Positions 58,293 to 64,000 of a DNA stretch of 64,000 nucleotides are shown here, piece by piece (within the stretch, counting starts at the first letter, position 1; every line of letters begins with the position of its first letter). Below the pieces are notes generated by a model. That model worked only from the letters and a program-made list of their open reading frames with translations. It had not been told where the DNA came from and did no database searches. The position numbers were made by a program, and so were the translations under genes. Location: assembly GCA_047630275.1 (NCBI GenBank), contig JBLHVN010000001.1, positions 1,116,001 through 1,180,000 on the forward strand. Reading direction: 5' to 3'. The stretch is from GCA-2720865 sp047630275 (GTDB lineage Bacteria; Bdellovibrionota; Bacteriovoracia; Bacteriovoracales; Bacteriovoracaceae).

Positions 58293-59126
58293 ATGGCAAT
58301 TAAGACGACCTTATCAGATATCCAAAGTGGATATCAGACATCCAAGCTCTTTCATGACGCTACTATGAAAGTACAAGACCGAGCCGGTTTTATGGCCTGG
58401 TTCTTCGAAAACCTTAAACTCCACCCTCAATATGATCACCTTTTTAAAGACCTAGATAACTCAAAGGCCTTTGTAGAAGCTTTATGCCACACAAGCTTTG
58501 AGCACGAAAACGAATCCTTAAACTTTAACTCTTACGAACGCCTAGAATTTCTAGGGGACGCTGTCTTAGATCTTCTTGTTTCAAAGAAGCTCTTAAATAA
58601 TTTCCCAGAACTTGAAGAAGGTCCTTTATCAAAACTTAGAGGCGCTCTTGTCAACGAAGAGAGCCTCTCTGAGATTGCCAGAGTCATAGGCCTTGGTGAT
58701 TTGATCCTCGTAGGTAAGGGCGAGTTTAAAAATGGAGGGCTTAAAAAGAACGCCATCCTAGCTGATGTGGTTGAGTCAGTGATTGCAGTCTTTTATATGG
58801 AACTTGGAATTGATGGAGCTGAGGTCTTTCTCGATAAGATCATTAAGCTCTTAGAAATTGAAACTAAAACCAAGTTCTATGATCTTGCTCAATTAGAGAG
58901 CTTTGATTCAAAGACAAAACTTCAAGAAAAGACAATGAGTCTTTATAAAGAGCATCCGGTTTACGAAGCGGACACTCTTGCCAATGGACATTTTGAAGTA
59001 AAGGTTCTTTTAAAGGACCAGACCATCGCTTCGATGACTCATCAATCAAAGAAAAAAGCAGAAAAGATACTAGCTAAAAAGATTTTAAATAATAAATTAT
59101 ACGAAGAGGTAACACATGTTAATTGA
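58293..59126 (+). CDS. rnc: Ribonuclease III
   Basis: 277 residues. RNase III signature NSYERLEFLGDAVLDLLV and LPLSKLRG-type segment (GPLSKLRGALVNEESL), catalytic Glu/Asp in KNAILADVVESVIAV, then a C-terminal dsRNA-binding domain (DSKTKLQEKTMSLYKEHPVYE...). An N-terminal extension of about 45 residues precedes the usual start. ATG at 58293 lies 8 nt after a TATAAG box. It overlaps era by 11 bp. Confidence 0.95.
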   Translation: MAIKTTLSDIQSGYQTSKLFHDATMKVQDRAGFMAWFFENLKLHPQYDHLFKDLDNSKAFVEALCHTSFEHENESLNFNSYERLEFLGDAVLDLLVSKKLLNNFPELEEGPLSKLRGALVNEESLSEIARVIGLGDLILVGKGEFKNGGLKKNAILADVVESVIAVFYMELGIDGAEVFLDKIIKLLEIETKTKFYDLAQLESFDSKTKLQEKTMSLYKEHPVYEADTLANGHFEVKVLLKDQTIASMTHQSKKKAEKILAKKILNNKLYEEVTHVN

Positions 59127-60090
59127 AGACCAACACCCGGATAGTAAAAGCATAATGCTCGCTGTTCTTGGGGCACCAAATGTAGGGAAGAGTTCACTGA
59201 TCAATTATATGATGGGAACAGACCTATCAATTGTCACAAACCGCCCTCAAACGACGAGAAATCGTTTTCATTGTATCTTAACTATTGATCATACAGAGAT
59301 CATTCTTGTGGATACTCCAGGTCTTCACAGATCAAACCTAGAGTTTAACAAGAGGATGAATGATCAAGCCAGAGGTGGTAGTGCCGGGGCTGACTTAAAC
59401 CTTCTCTTAATCGATATCTCCTATAATGTTCTTCCGCAGTTTGCTGAATTTGCCAGACAAATGGAAGGAGAAAAACTAGCTGAAACTTGGGTTGTCTTCT
59501 CTAAGCTTGATCTTATCAAAGACCCTGCGGCTCTTCCTATTGAAGAGATCATGACAGCAGCGAAAGAAATAGTTCCTTCTATTACAAATCACTATATCTT
59601 AAGCTCTAAAACCGGTGACAATGTTCATCAGTTAACGGGAGACATCTGTGATAAGGCTCCGGAGAGTCCTCATCATTATTTAGATGGTGATATCAGCAAT
59701 AGAAATGAAAGATTCTTCGCAACCGAGTATATCCGAGAGCAGGCCTTCCAGCTTTTAAAAGAAGAGCTTCCTTATGAAGTGGCAGTCGTGATTGAAGAGT
59801 ATAGAGACTTTAAAGATAAAGAAACTAAAGAGAATGTTGATACTCATATCTCAGCGGCAATTCTTGTGAACAGACCTTCACAAAAAGGAATTGTAGTAGG
59901 GAAAGGAGGATCGATGATTAAAGATATTGGAACTCGTGCTAGAAAGAAAATCACGGCCATGACTGGTGGAAAGGTTCATTTAAACCTTCACGTTAAGGTT
60001 AGCCCTAAGTGGTTTAAGAATAACTGGGTCCTTGAAGAAATAGGACTCCCTAGATCAGCCGATTCCAATAGAGTTTGGAGAGCAAGATGA
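59116..60090 (+). CDS. era: GTPase Era
   Basis: 324 residues. G1 GAPNVGKSS, G2 QTTRNRF, G3 VDTPGLHR, G4 is SKLD where most Era have NKxD, and a KH domain near the end (GIVVGKGGSMIKDIGTRARKKI). Era binds 16S rRNA and aids small-subunit assembly. The Ser for Asn change in G4 is unusual but some related GTPases tolerate T/SKxD. Part of rnc-era-der. Confidence 0.95.
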   Translation: MLIEDQHPDSKSIMLAVLGAPNVGKSSLINYMMGTDLSIVTNRPQTTRNRFHCILTIDHTEIILVDTPGLHRSNLEFNKRMNDQARGGSAGADLNLLLIDISYNVLPQFAEFARQMEGEKLAETWVVFSKLDLIKDPAALPIEEIMTAAKEIVPSITNHYILSSKTGDNVHQLTGDICDKAPESPHHYLDGDISNRNERFFATEYIREQAFQLLKEELPYEVAVVIEEYRDFKDKETKENVDTHISAAILVNRPSQKGIVVGKGGSMIKDIGTRARKKITAMTGGKVHLNLHVKVSPKWFKNNWVLEEIGLPRSADSNRVWRAR

Positions 60091-61844
60091 AAGCAAAACG
60101 TAATATGGTCATCTCATTAATTGGGAGACCCAATGTTGGAAAGAGTTCTTTATTTAATAGACTCATGAGAAAAAACCATGCCCTTACCCATGACCTTCCT
60201 GGTGTCACAAGAGACAGGCATTATGGTGTAGCGACTTTTAACGATGATCCTTACTTTGACGAAGAAGTAGAGGCCATCATGGTTGATACTGGTGGGTTTT
60301 ATCCTCAGAAGATTGATGAGACTGGTGCCAATAAAAAAGAAGTTGAGTTCAACCACTTCTTTAATATCATGACCGATCACGCCAAGCTGGCCATTGATGA
60401 ATCAGACTTGGTTCTCTTTGTTGTAGACGCTAGAGAAGGAGTGCTTCCTTATGATCAAGGTATCGCCGACTTTATCAGGTCTAGAAAGAAGCCCTTTTGG
60501 CTTTTAATCAATAAATTTGATACGGAAAACCAACGGGGGGATGAGAATGAATTCTACAGCCTTGGTTTAAACCCTGAAGAACTCTTCACCGTTTCAGCCG
60601 CTCACGGTCTCGGACTTGAGTATGTAAGAGAAGCTATTCATAGAGAAGTTCTCGCTTTTAATAATAAAGTTGACGAAGCTCCCGGGCTTCAACGTGGTGT
60701 TACTCCAAGAGAGAAGGTAGCTTCAAAGCTTGCCTTAATCGGTGCACCTAATGCTGGAAAATCAACTCTTCTCAACCTCTTAGTAGGAAGTGAAAGGGCC
60801 TTGGTTTCAGATATAGCTGGAACGACTGTTGATCCTATTGAAGGTTACTTTGATCTTTACTTTGGTAAAGAATCTGTCTTTCTTGAAGAAGAAGTTGAAG
60901 CTGGTAAGAATGATGGGCTGCTTTTACAACAGTACCAAGAGTTTAGAAAAAACAATGCTGAAGTCTACGTCAAGATGGAGCAGGCCTTTAACGAAGAAAA
61001 GGCTTTGATCCCTTCAGATAAGGAGATGATTGAACCGGTTCTCAATAATGAAGAGAGGATCTACAATCAGGTCTTTAATCCTGAAGATGATTCAACAGAA
61101 GCCGTTCCACCAAAAGCTGAGAATTCTTGGTGGAGGTCTCTGCATATTGTTGATACAGCCGGTATTAGAAGAAAAGCGAATGTTGATGGAGTGATTGAAT
61201 CTCAATCAGTTTATAGGTCTCTTAGGTGTATTACTGAATCAGACATTGTGATCTATATGATCGACGCCACAAGAGGCATCGGTCACCAAGACTGTCGTCT
61301 TTTAGATATTGCCTTAGAAAAAGGAAAATCAGTTATTGTTTGTCTTAATAAAATGGACCTTATGAAAGAGGTGCTTAAGACTGAAGAGCAAAGAAAAGAA
61401 TGGCTTTTAGACCTTAGGGCCAAGATTCCATGGCTTGATTTTTGCGATATCATTCCAATCTCTGCCGTTGAGAAAACGGGGATCAATAAGCTTAAGAAAA
61501 GCTTAAAGAAAACAACAATTGTTAGAAGAAGAACTATCCCAACAGGTGTATTAAACAGAGTGGTTTTAGAAACAGTTGCTAAGCATTCTATCATCTTGAA
61601 GAAAACTAGCGGAAAGCCTTTTAAGGTGAAATACGCTTCGATGTTAAAGAGTGATCCACCGACATTTCTTCTCTTTTCTAATAAGTCTCAAGGAATTCCT
61701 GCCAACTACAGGCGCTACTTGCAAAGTAGCTTAAGAAAAGAATTTGAAATTGTTAACACCCCCGTTCATCTTATCTTTAGAACTGGTGCTGACATGGAAA
61801 AAAGATTAGGAAAGAATAAGGCCCGGGCCATTCAGAAAGATTAG
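60087..61844 (+). CDS. der: GTPase Der (EngA) with a large insertion
   Basis: 585 residues from ATG 60087 (ATGA overlap with era); typical Der has 440-490. First GTPase domain: GRPNVGKSS, DTGGF, NKFD. Second: GAPNAGKST, IAGTTVD, DTAGIRRK, NKMD. A C-terminal KH-like domain follows. Between the TTVD and DTAG motifs of the second domain lie about 106 residues where about 17 are usual. The insertion (about residues 255-350) is acidic and Gln/Glu-rich. Der acts in large ribosomal subunit assembly. Confidence 0.95.
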   Translation: MKAKRNMVISLIGRPNVGKSSLFNRLMRKNHALTHDLPGVTRDRHYGVATFNDDPYFDEEVEAIMVDTGGFYPQKIDETGANKKEVEFNHFFNIMTDHAKLAIDESDLVLFVVDAREGVLPYDQGIADFIRSRKKPFWLLINKFDTENQRGDENEFYSLGLNPEELFTVSAAHGLGLEYVREAIHREVLAFNNKVDEAPGLQRGVTPREKVASKLALIGAPNAGKSTLLNLLVGSERALVSDIAGTTVDPIEGYFDLYFGKESVFLEEEVEAGKNDGLLLQQYQEFRKNNAEVYVKMEQAFNEEKALIPSDKEMIEPVLNNEERIYNQVFNPEDDSTEAVPPKAENSWWRSLHIVDTAGIRRKANVDGVIESQSVYRSLRCITESDIVIYMIDATRGIGHQDCRLLDIALEKGKSVIVCLNKMDLMKEVLKTEEQRKEWLLDLRAKIPWLDFCDIIPISAVEKTGINKLKKSLKKTTIVRRRTIPTGVLNRVVLETVAKHSIILKKTSGKPFKVKYASMLKSDPPTFLLFSNKSQGIPANYRRYLQSSLRKEFEIVNTPVHLIFRTGADMEKRLGKNKARAIQKD

Positions 61845-61846
61845 TC

Positions 61847-62614
61847 CTACCAACCCATGGTATAGCTGATCATTAGTGAGTAAGCGTTACCAGTTAAGTC
61901 ATCAAAACCAAACTGCCCCTCTGAAAGGGGGCGGTAGTTTTGAGTAAATTTATCATGCAGGTTTACTGAGTGAAAAAGAAACTCAGTTCCTATATAGGAT
62001 TCTTTTAATTTGATTGGAAATTCAAGTCCAAAGCCAGCTCCAAAGCCTAAACCCCCACCTGAATCATCTGCTAATGCAGATTGGTCTATGAACTTATTTG
62101 TAAGGTACCAGTATTCAATCCTTCCGATAAAGTAAGGATTTGAATAAGTAATGGCCGTGCCTAGGTTGGCCGTATCGATATAATAGCGGTAGCCAAAAAA
62201 GACTCTTAAGATATTTATCTCAATAAGCCCAGGAGCGTTGACGGTAAAGCCAAAGGTGGGCTGATCAGCGAAGAAGTGGTGCTTTGAATACTCAAAGCCC
62301 ATGCCGAAGCTATTAAAGAAATCACTAAAGTAATAAACCGAAAGTCCATAACTTGGAGGATCGTTTTCGTAGGCGGTTCCTCTGTTACCATCAAAGGTGG
62401 TTAGTCCTAGTGAGATAGCAAAACTAAAGAATCTTCCGTATCTAAAGAAGCGTTCATCTTCTAGAACTTGGGCCTCTTCAACATCTTCGTTAAAGTCAGT
62501 GAAGATATCCCCACCAATTTGCAAATCATCTTCTTCTATTGAGAATCCATCCCCAAGTCCTTGAGCAAAACAAAGAGAAGGGAGAAGAAAAATAAGGATA
62601 AGAAGCTTTTGCAT
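61847..62614 (-). CDS. Secreted beta-barrel-like outer-membrane protein
   Basis: 255 residues. Signal peptide (LPSLCFA-QG), acidic N-terminal segment (FSIEEDDLQIGGDIFTDFNEDVEEAQ), then about eight amphipathic strands (YGRFFSFAISLGLTTF, YGLSVYYFSDFFNSFGMGFEYS, INILRVFFGYRYYID and so on) ending SYTMGW. Probable eight-stranded barrel. Twenty-three nt after the next gene upstream, in a two-gene operon. Family unknown. Confidence 0.7.
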   Translation of the reverse strand: MQKLLILIFLLPSLCFAQGLGDGFSIEEDDLQIGGDIFTDFNEDVEEAQVLEDERFFRYGRFFSFAISLGLTTFDGNRGTAYENDPPSYGLSVYYFSDFFNSFGMGFEYSKHHFFADQPTFGFTVNAPGLIEINILRVFFGYRYYIDTANLGTAITYSNPYFIGRIEYWYLTNKFIDQSALADDSGGGLGFGAGFGLEFPIKLKESYIGTEFLFHSVNLHDKFTQNYRPLSEGQFGFDDLTGNAYSLMISYTMGW

Positions 62615-62637
62615 ATTAAAGATAATTTCCTGTTTTA

Positions 62638-63126
62638 TTAGAGGTAAAAGAGAATTCCGGCCGTAATAAAGTGATAGCCTACAGTTTCTATCCCAAATTC
62701 AGAATTAATTTTATTAAAACTTATCCCTGTCTCAAAACTAAAGCCTAGAGATTGGAGCCCTGCGAAACTGAACTCAGACCCAACAGTGAGGTCAAATTGA
62801 AATCCTTCGTCATCTCCGGTTAGAGTTTTCTCTTTAATAATAGCCGCTAAAACGGAGGTATAAAAAGTTAGCTGAGGCTCGTCAAAGAGGTTTCTGTAAA
62901 CCTTTAAACCAAAGCCATGGCCTCCGCCTACATCCCTTGTAGAGACTCCTGCGAGACCACCAAAGGCGAAAGAGCTACTCTTTTGAATCTTGAAGTGAAT
63001 GGCCGGTTGATCGTTCTTAAGTTGGTTACTCATACCAACACCTAAGCGTCCACGACGGTCCGTGGCAAAGGCAGTTTGTGCGAGGAGTAAAAGGCTAACT
63101 AAGACTAGGGGTAGGGTTTTATACAT
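62638..63126 (-). CDS. Small beta-barrel-like outer-membrane protein
   Basis: 162 residues from ATG 63126; AAGG lies 9 nt upstream, whereas the in-frame ATG at 63135 touches the AAGG. Signal peptide (LLLLAQTAFA-TD). Alternating strands (GRLGVGMSNQL, AIHFKIQKSSSFAFGGLAGVS, GFGLKVYRNLF, LGFSFETGISF) and an aromatic C-terminus (GILFYL) suggest an OmpA/OmpX-sized barrel. First gene of the pair with 61847. Confidence 0.7.
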   Translation of the reverse strand: MYKTLPLVLVSLLLLAQTAFATDRRGRLGVGMSNQLKNDQPAIHFKIQKSSSFAFGGLAGVSTRDVGGGHGFGLKVYRNLFDEPQLTFYTSVLAAIIKEKTLTGDDEGFQFDLTVGSEFSFAGLQSLGFSFETGISFNKINSEFGIETVGYHFITAGILFYL

Positions 63127-63259
63127 ACGCGTCATCCTTGGCGTTTATTAAAAATATTGCGAAACAAATATATCTTAGCTAGCTAGTCTGTTTTTGACAA
63201 CTTACAGTCGGCCCTTCTACAATTTTTTGAAAATTCAATAAAGCAAAGGAAAGATCTTT

Positions 63260-63943
63260 ATGGCCACTAAAACGGATATGGCTCCAAATACAGAAATAGA
63301 CAATGTACTTAGTCAGACAGAAATGGGTGAGTGGATTGCAAAAAATAAAACCATGGTTATTGTTTTCCTAGTGGTCATCATTGGTGGAATCTTTGCTTAT
63401 GGTGGGTATAGCACTATGGCCAATAAAAAGGCCCAAGAGCATGCTGCCACTATTTATACCTTTCAAGAAGGTGCTTATACTCAGTTGATTGATGAAAAGA
63501 TTAAGCCTGCTGAGTTTGTTCAAAAGTATTTGGCCCTTGAAGCAAGTGTCGCCGGATTTGAAGGACTAGCTCCCGTACTGATCAAAGCAGCTGGTCATTT
63601 AAAAACTCAAGGAGCTACAGTTGAAGCCATTCAGATCCTAGAGCCTGGGATTAAAAGTTTTAAGACACCAATCCTTCTTAATGTTATCTCTCTCCACTTA
63701 GCAGCAGCTTATGAAGATAATAAAGAATTCACTAAGGCCATTGAAGTTTTAGAGAACTTAAATAGTTCTTCTTTAAAACTAATGGAGGATAAGCTTTACC
63801 TTGATCTTGGAAGGCTGTACTTATCAGCTGGTAATAAAGAAAAGGCTAAGGTAAACCTTCAGTACTTAGTGGATAACGGTAAAGATGCCGAGTTCATGAA
63901 GATTGCTCGTCTTTATCTTGAAGATATCGAACAAGGAAAATAA
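63260..63943 (+). CDS. YfgM-like TPR membrane protein
   Basis: 227 residues. N-terminal cytoplasmic tail, one membrane helix (TMVIVFLVVIIGGIFAYGGY) and a periplasmic domain with TPR-like repeats (AAAYEDNKEFTKAIEVLENL, GRLYLSAGNKEKAKVNLQYLV). In many bacteria YfgM lies between bamB and der and acts as a periplasmic chaperone linked to SecYEG. The position here, near der and ahead of a lipoprotein gene, fits that arrangement. Confidence 0.8.
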   Translation: MATKTDMAPNTEIDNVLSQTEMGEWIAKNKTMVIVFLVVIIGGIFAYGGYSTMANKKAQEHAATIYTFQEGAYTQLIDEKIKPAEFVQKYLALEASVAGFEGLAPVLIKAAGHLKTQGATVEAIQILEPGIKSFKTPILLNVISLHLAAAYEDNKEFTKAIEVLENLNSSSLKLMEDKLYLDLGRLYLSAGNKEKAKVNLQYLVDNGKDAEFMKIARLYLEDIEQGK

Positions 63944-64000
63944 TTGAAAAAATTAATACTTTGGTCACTGTGCTTAGGTCTCTTAAACTCCTGCGCCTGG
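63944..64000 (+). CDS. N-terminus of a lipoprotein (possible BamB), cut by window end
   Basis: Starts with TTG at 63944, directly after the YfgM-like stop, behind AAGGA. The 19 readable codons give MKKLILWSLCLGLLNSCAW, a lipoprotein signal with Cys17. By position after yfgM it may be BamB of the outer-membrane assembly machine, but the sequence ends before any domain appears. Confidence 0.5.
   Translation, partial: MKKLILWSLCLGLLNSCAW

Overview
The window is 64 kb of low-GC (about 40% by eye), tightly packed Gram-negative chromosome. Many proteins carry lipoboxes, signal peptides or end in a beta-barrel-like aromatic. No rRNA, tRNA, CRISPR array, insertion sequence or prophage was seen. The mix of secreted metalloproteases and esterases, many small lipoproteins, DUF4360/DUF547/spondin-type secreted proteins, c-di-GMP-type domains, nucleoside uptake and histidine breakdown suits a predatory Bdellovibrionota member (Bacteriovorax/Halobacteriovorax type). 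That placement is an inference; no rRNA is present to confirm it.

Layout. 1-3.5 kb (minus): a DUF547 lipoprotein, an outer-membrane protein, an acidic secreted protein and a truncated phospholipase-D-type enzyme. 3.6-7.4 kb: a spondin-like protein, an HD-GYP protein and a divergent glycosyltransferase pair. 7.3-11 kb: an arsenite methyltransferase, DUF547 and radical SAM operon, translationally coupled and divergent from an ECF sigma factor with a small zinc-finger partner. 11-20 kb: a PAS histidine kinase, fatty-acid hydroxylase, two metalloproteases, transaldolase, PilZ and MOSC proteins, a lipoprotein resembling the flagellar rod protein FlgC, a CDP-alcohol phosphotransferase and a nucleoside transporter. 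20-29 kb: a third DUF547 protein, glycerate kinase, a urate-oxidase-type membrane protein, two divergent DUF4360 proteins and small secreted proteins. 29-34.5 kb: a Cys-rich Sel1 protein, FecR protein, RRM protein and a DUF4266-DUF3570-ApbE-TlpA operon. 35.1-36 kb: three tiny genes chained by ATGA overlaps behind a phased repeat array, followed by a structured leader. 36-42.5 kb: esterase, acetyltransferase, PAQR protein, FdhD and a YdeP-type molybdoenzyme. 43-52 kb: an Fe3+-type ABC transporter, HutF/HutG, MobA and dihydroorotase. 52-58 kb: an EF-hand-like lipoprotein, an outer-membrane barrel, an amidohydrolase lipoprotein and a tyrosine recombinase with missing catalytic residues. 58-64 kb: rnc-era-der, two barrels, and a YfgM-like protein with the first codons of a lipoprotein.

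Functional links. FdhD, YdeP, MOSC and MobA share a molybdenum-cofactor theme. HutF and HutG convert formiminoglutamate to glutamate and formate. PuuD, the nucleoside transporter and dihydroorotase concern nucleotides or purines. The arsM operon with its sigma factor looks like a regulated arsenic-modification unit. Adjacent genes often overlap by TAATG or ATGA, and several convergent pairs overlap at their 3' ends. Several start codons lie about 5-8 nt below a -10 box with no ribosome-binding site, suggesting leaderless mRNAs. The most unusual items are the FlgC-like lipoprotein, the three-gene micro-operon with PhoB-type boxes, a 22-bp operator shared by two loci, the eukaryote-like arsM operon, the degenerate recombinase and a roughly 90-residue insertion in Der.
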